Source: JASHVB01 sp035535035
GTDB taxonomy: Bacteria; Pseudomonadota; Alphaproteobacteria; Acetobacterales; Acetobacteraceae
DNA: 64,000 nucleotides
Assembly: GCA_035535035.1 (NCBI GenBank)
Contig: DATLQW010000188.1
Location: forward strand, 1 to 64,000
Reading direction: 5' to 3'
Shown: piece by piece, positions 8,181 to 16,664 of the stretch
How positions within the stretch are numbered: the first letter of the stretch is position 1
Layout: every line of letters begins with the position of its first letter
Program-made: the position numbers and the translations under genes
Notes under the pieces: generated by a model
The model's database searches: none
Seen by the model: the letters and a program-made list of their open reading frames with translations, nothing else
Told to the model about the DNA's origin: nothing

Positions 8181-9005
8181 ATGCAACTCGGCATCCATCT
8201 GCCGCATATCGGCCGCAAGGCCGGGCCCGACGCGATCCGCCGCGTCGCAATGCAGGCCGAGCAACTCGGCTACGCCGATGTGTGGGTCAGCGAGCACATC
8301 ATCGTGCCGAAGGACGCGAACTATCCGCCGTCGCCGAATTTCTGGGACCCGGTGCTGACGCTGACCTGGGCGGCGGCTTGCACGCAGCGCGTAAGGCTCG
8401 GCACCAGCGTGCTGGTGCTGCCGATGCGCCATCCGCTGCCGCTGGCGAAGGAGCTGGCGACGCTGCAGAACCTGTCGCAGGGCCGGCTGATCCTGGGCGC
8501 CGGCGTCGGCTGGATGGAGGCGGAGTTCAACGCGCTCGGCGTGCCGTTCCACGAGCGCGGGCGGCGCATGGACGAAGGCATCGCGCTGATGCGCGCGGTG
8601 TGGCACGAGGACCCGGTGACCTTCCCTACGCGGTGGATTCCGGCTGTGGTGAAGGAGATGCGGATGCAGCCGCAGCCTTGCGCGCCGATCCCGATCTGGA
8701 TCGGCGGTTCGTCGGACGCGGCGATCAGGCGCGCGCTGCGGCTGGATGGCTGGCACGGCAGCCGCGTCGCTCCGGAGCAGGCGGCGGCGATGGTGCAGCG
8801 GCTGCGCGCCGAACGGCCGGATGCGGCGTTCACGATCTCGCTGCGCATCGGTTGCACTGAGGCGAATGTCGGCGACCTGCCCGACAAGTTGGCGGCGTAT
8901 CAGGAAGCCGGCGTGCAGCATGTGCTGGTGGCGCCGGAAGACCGCGACATCGACACCTACATGGCGACGGTGGAGCAGGTCTGGCGGGGTTGGGAGGGTC
9001 TGTAG
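8181..9005 (+). CDS. LLM-class (luciferase-like) flavin/F420-dependent oxidoreductase
   Basis: 274-residue TIM-barrel protein of the bacterial luciferase superfamily. Family blocks visible are LGIHLPHIG at the start, YADVWVSEHI, RVRLGTSVLVLPMRHP, GRLILGAGVGWMEAEF and the C-terminal GVQHVLVAPED region. ATG 8181 follows a GGGAGG ribosome-binding site at 8168-8173. Members oxidise or reduce diverse small molecules using FMN or F420. The sequence does not identify the substrate or settle the cofactor. Divergent placement against a MarR gene suggests ligand-responsive control, probably lost if the MarR frameshift is real. Confidence 0.85.
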   Translation: MQLGIHLPHIGRKAGPDAIRRVAMQAEQLGYADVWVSEHIIVPKDANYPPSPNFWDPVLTLTWAAACTQRVRLGTSVLVLPMRHPLPLAKELATLQNLSQGRLILGAGVGWMEAEFNALGVPFHERGRRMDEGIALMRAVWHEDPVTFPTRWIPAVVKEMRMQPQPCAPIPIWIGGSSDAAIRRALRLDGWHGSRVAPEQAAAMVQRLRAERPDAAFTISLRIGCTEANVGDLPDKLAAYQEAGVQHVLVAPEDRDIDTYMATVEQVWRGWEGL

Positions 9006-9311
9006 TGCGGGATCATCGGGTCCGCCGCGTCGAGGGGACGGCCGGCGCGGCGGCAGTCTCCCTGATAATTCCCTTATAAGTCCGGATCCGTCGATTTCGC
9101 TGGAGTCAGCCCGGGATCGATCACGGCGATCAATCGCACGATGGCCTCATGGTGGCGGGGTGGCCATCTATAAATCCGAGCCCGCACCGGGCGAGCGGTC
9201 CGGCTGCGGGGCATGGCCTGCGCAACTTTTCGCCCCTGTCCGCCGCCACCTTGTTCCCCCCACGCCCTGCCACTAGGGTGCGCGCGCCGCATCGCCAGGA
9301 AGCCGCGCCGC
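9006..9311. other. Upstream region of pyrH, no gene seen
   Basis: About 300 nt with no recognisable coding. It presumably carries the pyrH promoter. The usual upstream partners rpsB and tsf are absent. Confidence 0.45.
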
Positions 9312-10037
9312 ATGCCCCACCAGCCGCTTTACAAGCGCGTCCTGCTGAAGCTCTCGGGCGAGGCCCTGATGGGCCGGCGCGACTACGGCCTGGACAACGA
9401 CACCGTCCGCGCCATCGCGGTGGATGTCGGCGACGTGGTCGGCATGGGCGTGCAGGTCTGCCTGGTGATCGGCGGCGGCAACATCTTCCGCGGCGTCTCC
9501 GGCGCCGCCGCCGGGATGGAACGGGCCCAGGCCGACTATATCGGCATGCTGGCCACGGTGATGAACGCGCTGGCCATGCAATCGGCGCTGGAACAGCGCG
9601 GCACGCCCACCCGCGTGCAGTCCGCCATACCGATGTCCTCGGTCTGCGAGCCCTATATCCGCCGCCGTGCCGAGCGCCACATGGAGAAGGGCCGGGTGGT
9701 GGTGTTCGCCGCCGGCACCGGCAACCCGTTCTTCACCACCGACACGGCCGCCGCCCTGCGCGCCACGGAAATGGGCTGCGACGCCCTGCTGAAGGGCACC
9801 CAGGTGGACGGCGTCTATTCCGCCGATCCGCGCAAGGTGCCGGACGCGCGGCGCTACGAGCAATTGAGCTACCACGACGTGCTGGCCAACGACCTGAAGG
9901 TGATGGACGCCGCGGCGATCAGCCTGGCGCGGGAGAATGCGCTGCCGATCCTGGTGTTCAACATCCACGCCCCGGGCGCCTTCGCCGCCGTCATGCGTGG
10001 CGAGGGGCGCTTCACCCGGATCATCGCGCAGCAATAA
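9312..10037 (+). CDS. pyrH: UMP kinase
   Basis: 241-residue amino-acid-kinase-fold UMP kinase (UMP + ATP to UDP) of the hexameric bacterial type. It begins YKRVLLKLSGEALMG, has the IGGGNIFRG loop, the MATV/MNALAMQSALE helix region and the TD(T/A)AAALRA segment near the nucleotide site, and ends with GRFTRI. The ATG at 9312 gives a family-typical N-terminus. First gene of pyrH-frr-uppS-cdsA-dxr-rseP, with frr starting 30 nt later. Confidence 0.96.
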   Translation: MPHQPLYKRVLLKLSGEALMGRRDYGLDNDTVRAIAVDVGDVVGMGVQVCLVIGGGNIFRGVSGAAAGMERAQADYIGMLATVMNALAMQSALEQRGTPTRVQSAIPMSSVCEPYIRRRAERHMEKGRVVVFAAGTGNPFFTTDTAAALRATEMGCDALLKGTQVDGVYSADPRKVPDARRYEQLSYHDVLANDLKVMDAAAISLARENALPILVFNIHAPGAFAAVMRGEGRFTRIIAQQ

Positions 10038-10067
10038 GATCACGCCAATCCGCTGGAGGACCGCCAG

Positions 10068-10637
10068 ATGCCAGCAGCCGATCTCAATACGCTGAAACAG
10101 GACCTCACCCGCCGCATGGAGGGCGCGCTTGAGACGCTCAGACGCGAATTCCACGGCCTGCGCACCGGGCGGGCACATCCCGGCCTGCTGGAGCCGGTGC
10201 GGGTACACGCCTACGGCACGGAGATGCCGCTCACACAAGTGGGCAGCGTCGGCACCCCGGAAGCGCGGCTGCTGACCGTGCAGGTGTGGGACCGCGCCCT
10301 GGTCGGCGCGGTCGAGAAGGCGATCCGCGACTCGGGCCTCGGCCTCAATCCCGCGTCGGACGGCCAGTTGGTGCGGGTGCCGATCCCGCAGCTCACCACC
10401 GAGCGGCGCAACGACCTGGCGAAGACGGCGCATAAATACGCCGAGGGCGCGCGGGTGGCGGTGCGCGGCGTGCGGCGCGACGGCATGGAGCAGGTGAAGA
10501 CCTACGAGAAGAAGCACGACATCGGCGAGGACGTGGCGAAGGACTGGAGCACCGAGGTGCAGAAGCTGACCGACGGCTATATCAAGCGGGTGGACGAGGT
10601 GCTGGCGGAGAAGGAAAAGGACATCCGCCAGGTCTGA
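10068..10637 (+). CDS. frr: Ribosome recycling factor
   Basis: 189-residue RRF, which splits post-termination ribosomes together with EF-G. Recognisable blocks are LRREFHGLRTGRAHPGLLEPV in the N-terminal helix, the LTVQVWDRALV strand, GLGLNPASDG, the RVPIPQLTTERRNDL turn and a C-terminal helix ending EKEKDIRQV. The ATG at 10068 follows GGAGGA at the expected distance. Length is typical. Confidence 0.97.
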   Translation: MPAADLNTLKQDLTRRMEGALETLRREFHGLRTGRAHPGLLEPVRVHAYGTEMPLTQVGSVGTPEARLLTVQVWDRALVGAVEKAIRDSGLGLNPASDGQLVRVPIPQLTTERRNDLAKTAHKYAEGARVAVRGVRRDGMEQVKTYEKKHDIGEDVAKDWSTEVQKLTDGYIKRVDEVLAEKEKDIRQV

Positions 10638-10653
10638 GGTTCGATTCGGCACG

Positions 10654-11406
10654 ATGTCCGCCACCGCCGCCATCCAGAACGGCGTCGCACCCGGGTCCTC
10701 CGACGCGGTGCCGGCGCATGTCGCCATCATCATGGACGGCAACGGCCGTTGGGCCGCGTCGCGCCGGTTGCCGCGCATCGCCGGCCATCGGGAGGGCGTG
10801 CGGGCGGTTCGCCGCGCCATCGAGGCGGCGATCCAGGCCGGCGTGGGCTGGCTGACCCTCTACGCGTTCTCCAGCGAAAACTGGCGGCGGCCGGCCGGCG
10901 AGGTGCTGGACCTGACCGGATTGCTCCGCCACTACCTGCGCACCGAGATCGCCGAGCTGCGGGCCAACGGCGTGCGGCTGCGCATCATCGGCGACCGCGT
11001 CCGGTTCGACGCCGACATCCAGGGCGACCTGGAGGCGGCGGAGCGTTCCACCGCGGCGAATGCCCGGCTCAACCTGACGGTGGCGCTGTCCTATGGCGCA
11101 CGGGCGGAGATCGTGGCGGCGGCGCGCGCGGCGGCGGAGGCGGCGCGGAACGGGCGGCTCGATCCGGCGGACCTGGATGAGGCGGCGTTCGGGGGATTGC
11201 TCGCCACCGCGGGCATGCCGGACCCCGATCTGATGATCCGCACGTCCGGCGAGCAGCGGCTGTCGAATTTCCTGCTGTGGCAGGGCGCTTATGCGGAGCT
11301 GGTGTTCCTTGACGTGCTCTGGCCGGATTTCGCCGCCGAGCATTTCGCCGCCGCGCTCGCCGCATATGCCGGGCGGGAGCGGCGCTTTGGCACCCGTCCT
11401 GGCTGA
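10654..11406 (+). CDS. uppS: Isoprenyl transferase (undecaprenyl diphosphate synthase)
   Basis: 250-residue cis-prenyltransferase that builds the C55 lipid carrier for peptidoglycan and O-antigen synthesis. It contains IIMDGNGRWA with the catalytic Asp, HREGVRAVRRAIEAA, TLYAFSSENWRRP and the C-terminal RTSGEQRLSNFLLWQ with LWPDF. It starts 16 nt after frr. A long inverted repeat (11488-11596) separates it from cdsA. Confidence 0.96.
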   Translation: MSATAAIQNGVAPGSSDAVPAHVAIIMDGNGRWAASRRLPRIAGHREGVRAVRRAIEAAIQAGVGWLTLYAFSSENWRRPAGEVLDLTGLLRHYLRTEIAELRANGVRLRIIGDRVRFDADIQGDLEAAERSTAANARLNLTVALSYGARAEIVAAARAAAEAARNGRLDPADLDEAAFGGLLATAGMPDPDLMIRTSGEQRLSNFLLWQGAYAELVFLDVLWPDFAAEHFAAALAAYAGRERRFGTRPG

Positions 11407-11487
11407 GACATTGCAACAGGTTGGGCTGCCGCAACAGGCTGGCCTGCCGCAACGGGGCGGTGTGCGCGGCGCCGTGCGGATCCGCAT

Positions 11488-11596
11488 TCTCCCCCTCCGC
11501 TTGAGGGAGGGGGTTGGGCGGAGGGGTGCGTTCACCTGCCAACCGTCGCTGTATGCACCCCTCCCACCAACCCCCTCCCTCAAGCGGAGGGGGAGA
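11488..11596. repeat. Long 42-nt inverted repeat (hairpin) between uppS and cdsA
   Basis: The arm at 11488-11529 is the reverse complement of 11555-11596 except for a two-base difference near the loop side; the loop is 25 nt. The core CCCCCTCCGCTTGAGGGAGG recurs in part elsewhere: CTTGAGGGAGGGG at 52258-52270 and CCCCCTCCCTCAAG at 63341-63354. That makes it a dispersed element and not a simple terminator. It has the look of a MITE- or REP-like sequence inside an essential operon. Confidence 0.85.
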
Positions 11597-11622
11597 AGTC
11601 TATTGTTGTCCTGCTTAAGCTG

Positions 11623-12297
11623 ATGCGCGCGGCGCGCTGGGGCGATCTGCGGCTGCGGGTCCTTTCGGCCGTGGTTCTCGCGCCGCTCGTGCTGTTGTGC
11701 ATCTGGGTCGGCGGGGTGGCGTTTGCTGCACTGATGCTCGCCGGGACGCTCGGCGCGGCGGTTGAATGGGTGCGGATGGTGCGGGTGGGACATGGTGGCG
11801 CGGCGAGCCTGTTGGCCGGCGTGGCCTATATCCTGCTGGCCGCCGCCGGCCTGGTCTGGCTGCGCGCCGATCCGGTGGTGGGGCGGGCCAACCTGATGTT
11901 CCTGCTGGTGCTCGTTTGGGCCAGCGACATCGGTGCGTACATTGCTGGCCGGGCGGTGGGTGGGCCGCGCCTGGCGCCGCGCATTTCGCCCGGCAAGACG
12001 GTGGCGGGCGCACTGGGCGGATGGCTCGCCGCCGTGCTGGTCGGCGTGGTTGCCGCCGTTCCGTTAGCGGCGTCGCCCTGGCGTGCCGCCGTGCTGGCCG
12101 GGTTGCTCGGGGTGGTCGCGCAGGCCGGCGATCTTTTGGAGAGCTTCGTCAAGCGCCATTTCGGCGTGAAGGACTCCGGCCGCCTCATTCCGGGGCACGG
12201 CGGATTGCTGGACCGGCTGGACGCGCTGCTGGCGGTTGCATTGGCGGCATCATTGCTGGCGTTGATGGAGGGACGTGGAGTAGTGCTGTGGGGATGA
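11623..12297 (+). CDS. cdsA: Phosphatidate cytidylyltransferase
   Basis: 224-residue integral membrane enzyme making CDP-diacylglycerol from phosphatidate and CTP. It has several hydrophobic helices and the C-terminal CdsA signature: SFVKRHFGVKDSGRLIPGHG followed by GLLDRLDALL. The protein is at the short end for the family but the signature is intact. ATG 11623 is the first start after the inverted repeat. Its TGA overlaps the dxr ATG at 12294. Confidence 0.93.
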   Translation: MRAARWGDLRLRVLSAVVLAPLVLLCIWVGGVAFAALMLAGTLGAAVEWVRMVRVGHGGAASLLAGVAYILLAAAGLVWLRADPVVGRANLMFLLVLVWASDIGAYIAGRAVGGPRLAPRISPGKTVAGALGGWLAAVLVGVVAAVPLAASPWRAAVLAGLLGVVAQAGDLLESFVKRHFGVKDSGRLIPGHGGLLDRLDALLAVALAASLLALMEGRGVVLWG

Positions 12298-13466
12298 ACG
12301 CACCCGCGCCGCGCACCGTCACCGTTCTGGGCAGTACCGGCAGCGTCGGCACCCAGACGGTGCAATTGCTGGCCGCCTCGCCGGACCACTTCCGGGTCCG
12401 GGCGCTGGTCGGCGGGCGCAATGTCCCGGTGCTGGCGGAACAGGCCATTGCGCTTGGCGCGGAACGCGCGGTGGTCGCCGATGCGTCCTGCCACGCGGCC
12501 CTGCGTGCGGCCCTCGCCGGCACCCGCGTGCAGGTCGCCTCCGGCGCGGAAGCCGTGGTCGAGGCCGCCGCGCTGGACGCCGACTGGACCATGGCAGCGA
12601 TCACCGGTGCCGCCGGGCTGGCGCCGACCCTGGCGGCGGTCCGCCGCGGCAAATTCGTCGCCCTGGCCAACAAGGAGGCGCTGGTTTGCGCCGGCGAGGT
12701 GATGCTGCGCGCGGTGCGCGAGGCCGGCGCCACCCTGCTGCCCTGCGATTCCGAGCACAACGCGATCTTCCAGTCGATGGCGGACCGCAACTATGCGGCG
12801 GTGGAGAAGATCATCCTCACCGCCTCCGGCGGCCCATTCCGCACCGCCAGCCTGGAGGAGATGGCCAAGGCGACTCCCGAGGCGGCGTTGCGCCATCCGG
12901 TCTGGTCGATGGGCGCCAAGATCTCGATCGACTCGGCCACCATGATGAACAAGGGCCTGGAGATCATTGAAGCCGCGCGCCTGTTCGGGCTGCCGGCGGA
13001 GGCAATCGGGGTTCTTGTGCACCGGCAGTCGATCATCCACGGGATGGTCTGTTACCGTGACGGGTCGGTGCTGGCGCAGCTCGGCTCGCCGGACATGCGC
13101 ATTCCGATCGCCCACACGCTGGCTTGGCCGGAGCGCATTGCCACCCCATCTCCCCGGCTGGATCTGGCCGCCGTGGCCAGGCTGGATTTCGAGGAGCCGG
13201 ATTTGGATCGTTTCCCGTCACTTCGCCTGGCTCGTGAGACATTGCTCGCGGGTGGGGGCGCGCCGGCGATACTGAATGCGGCAAATGAGGTTGCCGTTGA
13301 AGCTTTCCTGCGACGCAGGATCGGGTTCCTTGATATCGCCGGCACGGTGGCACATGTGCTGGACATGCTGGGGACTCCGCCCGCCGACACGCTGGAGGAG
13401 GTTATTGCCCTGGACCAGGCTGCCCGCCGGGCCGCCGACCGCTTCGCTGCCGCCCGCGCCGCCTGA
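12294..13466 (+). CDS. dxr: 1-deoxy-D-xylulose 5-phosphate reductoisomerase
   Basis: 390-residue enzyme making 2-C-methyl-D-erythritol 4-phosphate in the MEP isoprenoid pathway with NADPH and a divalent metal. Visible features are the nucleotide motif VLGSTGSVGTQT, ALANKEALV, the metal and substrate segment LPCDSEHNAIFQ, and SIDSATMMNKGLEIIEA. Starting at 12294 puts the nucleotide motif at the expected N-terminal position; an in-frame GTG at 12288 is possible. Placement beside uppS and cdsA is the common arrangement. Confidence 0.96.
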   Translation: MNAPAPRTVTVLGSTGSVGTQTVQLLAASPDHFRVRALVGGRNVPVLAEQAIALGAERAVVADASCHAALRAALAGTRVQVASGAEAVVEAAALDADWTMAAITGAAGLAPTLAAVRRGKFVALANKEALVCAGEVMLRAVREAGATLLPCDSEHNAIFQSMADRNYAAVEKIILTASGGPFRTASLEEMAKATPEAALRHPVWSMGAKISIDSATMMNKGLEIIEAARLFGLPAEAIGVLVHRQSIIHGMVCYRDGSVLAQLGSPDMRIPIAHTLAWPERIATPSPRLDLAAVARLDFEEPDLDRFPSLRLARETLLAGGGAPAILNAANEVAVEAFLRRRIGFLDIAGTVAHVLDMLGTPPADTLEEVIALDQAARRAADRFAAARAA

Positions 13467-13495
13467 CGCCCGAACAGAGACAAAGAACAGCCAAC

Positions 13496-14608
13496 GTGCT
13501 CCACGCCATTCCCGACGTCATCCGCAGCGGCGTTTCGTTCGCGATCGTGCTCGGTATCCTGGTCTTCGTGCACGAGTTCGGCCACTACTTGGCTGCCCGC
13601 TGGTGCGGCGTGCACGTGGAGGTGTTCTCGATCGGCTTCGGCCGGGCGATCGCCAGTTGGGTGGACCGGCGCGGCACGCGCTGGAAGCTTGCCTGGCTGC
13701 CGCTGGGCGGTTACGTGAAAATGCACGGCCAGGAGCGGCTGCAGGATGTCACGGCGGAGACGCGCGCGTCCTGGATCGCCGGCCGCACATTCCATGAAAA
13801 ACCAGTGTACAAGCGCGCCATCATCGTTGCGGCCGGCCCGATCGCGAATTTTCTGCTCGCCATGGTGCTGTTCGCCGGGCTGTTCGCCAGCATGGGGAAA
13901 CCGGTGACCCTGCCGGTGGTGGGAGGCGTGCTCGCCGGCAGCGCGGCCGACCATGCGGGGCTGAAGACCAACGACCGGATCGACAGCATCGCCGGCCAGC
14001 CGATTCACTCGTTCGAGGACATCCAGCGCATCATCACGTCGCACCCGGACGACACGATGTCACTCGTCATCGCCCGCGGCGACGCCACCCGCACCGTCGT
14101 GGTGCACACCGGAGCGCAGGAGGTGGGTGGCCGGCGGGTCGGCTTGCTGGGGATCCGCGGCGGCATGGTTCAGTACCACCATGTTCCCCTTGGGGCGGCG
14201 CTGTTGGGCGGCGTGACGCAGACCTGGGACGTAACGTCGGAGACCGTGAGCGGGATCGCGCAGATGATCGCCGGGACGCGCGGCACGGCGGACCTGGGCG
14301 GACCGCTGCGCATCGCCCAGCTATCCGGGCAGGTCGCGGAACTCGGTATCGCCAGCCTGGTTTCGTTCATTGCGTTGCTGTCGGTGAATCTCGGGCTGAT
14401 CAACCTGTTCCCGATCCCGGTGCTGGATGGCGGGCACCTGCTGTTCTACGCGGCCGAGGCGATCCGCGGCCGGCCGCTGCCGGTGCGCGCGCAGGAATAC
14501 GGGTTCCGCGCGGGGCTCGCCGTACTGGCCAGCCTGTTCATCTTCGCAACATGGAACGACCTCAGCAATATCGGGGTGTTCCACTGGGTCGCTCACCTGA
14601 TCGGGTGA
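13496..14608 (+). CDS. rseP: RIP metalloprotease RseP
   Basis: 370-residue inner-membrane site-2 protease that cleaves anti-sigma factors and signal peptides. The zinc motif HEFGH is in the first helix (FVHEFGHYLAARWCGV). One central PDZ domain (about residues 125-205, SAADHAGLKTNDRIDSI) and the LDG motif in NLFPIPVLDGGHLL near the C-terminus complete the family layout. GTG 13496 is the only start giving a full first helix. In related genomes bamA usually follows; here the next gene is yraN, so the cluster is broken after rseP. Confidence 0.95.
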   Translation: MLHAIPDVIRSGVSFAIVLGILVFVHEFGHYLAARWCGVHVEVFSIGFGRAIASWVDRRGTRWKLAWLPLGGYVKMHGQERLQDVTAETRASWIAGRTFHEKPVYKRAIIVAAGPIANFLLAMVLFAGLFASMGKPVTLPVVGGVLAGSAADHAGLKTNDRIDSIAGQPIHSFEDIQRIITSHPDDTMSLVIARGDATRTVVVHTGAQEVGGRRVGLLGIRGGMVQYHHVPLGAALLGGVTQTWDVTSETVSGIAQMIAGTRGTADLGGPLRIAQLSGQVAELGIASLVSFIALLSVNLGLINLFPIPVLDGGHLLFYAAEAIRGRPLPVRAQEYGFRAGLAVLASLFIFATWNDLSNIGVFHWVAHLIG

Positions 14609-14620
14609 GAATCGGTCCCG

Positions 14621-14646
14621 CCCCTCCGCATGAGGCAGCGGAGGGG
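14621..14646 (+). terminator. GC-rich hairpin after rseP
   Basis: CCCCTCCGC and GCGGAGGGG form a 9-bp stem with an 8-nt loop 12 nt past the rseP stop. The bases after it (TTCGACT) are not a clear T-run, so termination is plausible but weak. The stem shares the CCCCTCCGC motif with the inverted repeat at 11488. Confidence 0.45.
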
Positions 14647-14733
14647 TTCGACTACGTCCAGCCTTGGCGGCCGCACCACCAGGAAGCAACCGCGTTCACC
14701 CTAAGTTAGCGCTTTGCGGCGCAGGCTGGCGGG

Positions 14734-15108
14734 ATGACCGCACGGCAGCAGCGGGGCCGGCGCGCGCACGCGCTGGGGGTGTCGGCGGAAGCCGCCGCTT
14801 GCGCGGCGCTGGAAGGCGAGGGCTGGACAGTGCTCGCCCGGCGGCTGCGCACCGAAGCGGGCGAGGTGGATATGCTGGCCGAGCGCCGCGGCATGCTTGC
14901 GATCGTCGAAGTGAAGGCGCGCCCCAGGCTGGCCGACGCCGCTGCCGCGGTTTCGCCCCGTCAGCGCGTGCGGTTGCTGGCCGCGGCCGAGATCATCCTG
15001 GCCGAGCATCCCGAGTGGGGCGCGGCCGGGGTGCGGTTCGACGTTCTGGTGGTGGACGCAAACGGCCGGGTACGGCGGATCACCGACGCGTTCAGGCTGG
15101 GGGACTGA
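14734..15108 (+). CDS. yraN: UPF0102/YraN-family putative endonuclease
   Basis: 124-residue protein with the PD-(D/E)xK-like core of YraN: the GVSAEAAACAALEGEGW helix, then TEAGEVDMLAE and AIVEVKAR, which supply the E-x-D and E-x-K residues. It ends with RFDVLVVDANGRVRRI. The family is a predicted nuclease without a settled role and often lies near rsmI; that gene is not present here. It is separated from rseP by a hairpin and is probably independently transcribed. Confidence 0.9.
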   Translation: MTARQQRGRRAHALGVSAEAAACAALEGEGWTVLARRLRTEAGEVDMLAERRGMLAIVEVKARPRLADAAAAVSPRQRVRLLAAAEIILAEHPEWGAAGVRFDVLVVDANGRVRRITDAFRLGD

Positions 15109-15272
15109 TCAGAAGAAACGTTCCCCCTGTGGCGGGGTTGCGCCGCGAAGCGGATCGACGCGCGGCATGGCGGCGGACAAAGACGCGGCGCGGCGGTCCG
15201 ATCACCCTCGGTGCTCACGCACTTTGCTCTCCCGCGTCGTGGCAAGGTTGAACCCGCCCGGCGGTCGCCTAT

Positions 15273-15305
15273 TTGCTTGCCATGAAATGTAGCCTAGGCT
15301 ACATT
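15273..15305 (+). promoter_or_regulatory. Putative mntH promoter with MntR-type operator palindrome
   Basis: AATGTAGCCTAGGCTACATT at 15286-15305 is a perfect 20-bp palindrome 41 nt upstream of the mntH ATG. A TTGCTT (15273-15278) and TAGGCT (15295-15300), 16 nt apart, could be -35 and -10 boxes, which would place the palindrome across the -10. Its half-sites (TGTAGC/GCTACA) resemble the inverted repeats bound by MntR regulators, and mntR is two genes downstream. The link to MntR is inference. Confidence 0.65.
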
Positions 15306-15346
15306 GTGTTGCGTATGGTCCACAGTATGGTCGAGGCAACGAAAGC

Positions 15347-16651
15347 ATGAGTGAGGCCCTCGCCCGGCCCCTGACGATCTCCGATCGCTCGGCGTTTGCT
15401 GCGCGGGAGGTGCTGGCTGGCCGTCGCCATGGCCTGCGTGCGCTGCTGCCCTTCGCCGGGCCGGCCATCATCGCCTCGATCGCCTATGTGGATCCCGGCA
15501 ATTTCGCCACCAACATCCAGAGCGGCGCGCGGTTCGGTTATATGCTGCTGTGGGTCGTGGTCGCCGCGAACCTCGTGGCGATGCTGTTCCAGGCGCTGTC
15601 CGCCCGGCTCGGCATCGTCACCGGCGAGAGCCTTGCCGGGCTGTGCCGCATCCATTTCCCCCGCCGGCTCGTGCTTGCCATGTGGGTCGTGAGCGAAATC
15701 GCCGCGATGGCGACCGACCTCGCCGAATCGCTCGGCGCCGCCATCGGGCTGGCGCTGCTGTGCCACGTTCCCCTGCTGGTCGGGCTGCTGATCACCTTCG
15801 CCGCCAGTCTGGCGATGCTGACGCTGCAGCGCCGCGGCTTTCGCCCGATCGAGCTGCTGATCAGCGGCTTCGTCGGCCTCATCAGCATCTGCTATCTCGT
15901 CGAGCTGGCGATCGCGCCGCCGGACTGGGCGGCATTCGGGTTTCACGCCGTGGTGCCCGAACTGAACGGGCCGGCCAGCGTGATGCTGTCTGTCGGCATC
16001 ATCGGCGCCACCGTGATGCCGCATGCGATCTACCTGCATTCCAGCCTCATGCAGGGTCGCACGCCGGCGTTCAACGATGCGGAACGGCGGTGCATCCTGA
16101 GCTTTTCCAATCGCGAGGTGGTGATCGCGCTGGGCATCGCCGGGCTGGTCAACATGGCGATGCTGGCGATGGCGGCGGCTGCGTTCCACGCCGGCCATCC
16201 CGAAGTCGCGGAAATCGAGACCGCCTATCACACCCTCACGCCCTTGCTCGGCGCCGGCGCGGCGGCGGTGTTCCTGGTATCGCTGCTGGCTTCCGGGCTT
16301 TCCAGTTCGGTGGTGGGGACCATGGCCGGCCAGGTGATCATGCAGGATTTTGCTGGATTCCGGATCCCGCTATGGGTGCGCCGCCTGGTCACCATGGTGC
16401 CGGCGGTGGTCGTGGTGGCGCTGGGGGTGAATGCGACCCAGGCGCTGGTGGGCAGCCAGGTGGTGCTGAGCCTGGTGCTGCCGGTGCCGATGATCGCCTT
16501 GCTGGTGCTGGCCGGGCGGCGCGACATCATGGGCGCCTTCGCGGTGCGGGGCTGGACTCGGGCCGGCGCGGTGCTCGCCGCCGTGCTGGTGCTGGCGCTG
16601 AACCTGATTCTGCTTTTGCAGACCGTGGGTGCGCCGATCCCTTTCGGATAA
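15347..16651 (+). CDS. mntH: Nramp-family manganese/divalent metal transporter MntH
   Basis: 434-residue proton-coupled metal importer with about 11 transmembrane helices. TM1 carries the metal-binding DPGN (YVDPGNFATNIQSGARFGY) and TM6 the MPH motif (VMPHAIYLHSSLMQGR), both essential in Nramp proteins. The ATG at 15347 is 41 nt past the palindrome. mntR follows 13 nt after the stop, so the transporter and its regulator form a two-gene operon under the presumed operator. Confidence 0.94.
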   Translation: MSEALARPLTISDRSAFAAREVLAGRRHGLRALLPFAGPAIIASIAYVDPGNFATNIQSGARFGYMLLWVVVAANLVAMLFQALSARLGIVTGESLAGLCRIHFPRRLVLAMWVVSEIAAMATDLAESLGAAIGLALLCHVPLLVGLLITFAASLAMLTLQRRGFRPIELLISGFVGLISICYLVELAIAPPDWAAFGFHAVVPELNGPASVMLSVGIIGATVMPHAIYLHSSLMQGRTPAFNDAERRCILSFSNREVVIALGIAGLVNMAMLAMAAAAFHAGHPEVAEIETAYHTLTPLLGAGAAAVFLVSLLASGLSSSVVGTMAGQVIMQDFAGFRIPLWVRRLVTMVPAVVVVALGVNATQALVGSQVVLSLVLPVPMIALLVLAGRRDIMGAFAVRGWTRAGAVLAAVLVLALNLILLLQTVGAPIPFG

Positions 16652-16664
16652 GGCAATCCGTGCG

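Noticed and set aside
9273..10820. A 515-codon minus-strand frame over pyrH and frr
   Set aside because: It overlaps two well-supported genes and its translation is His/Gln/Arg-rich with no motif.
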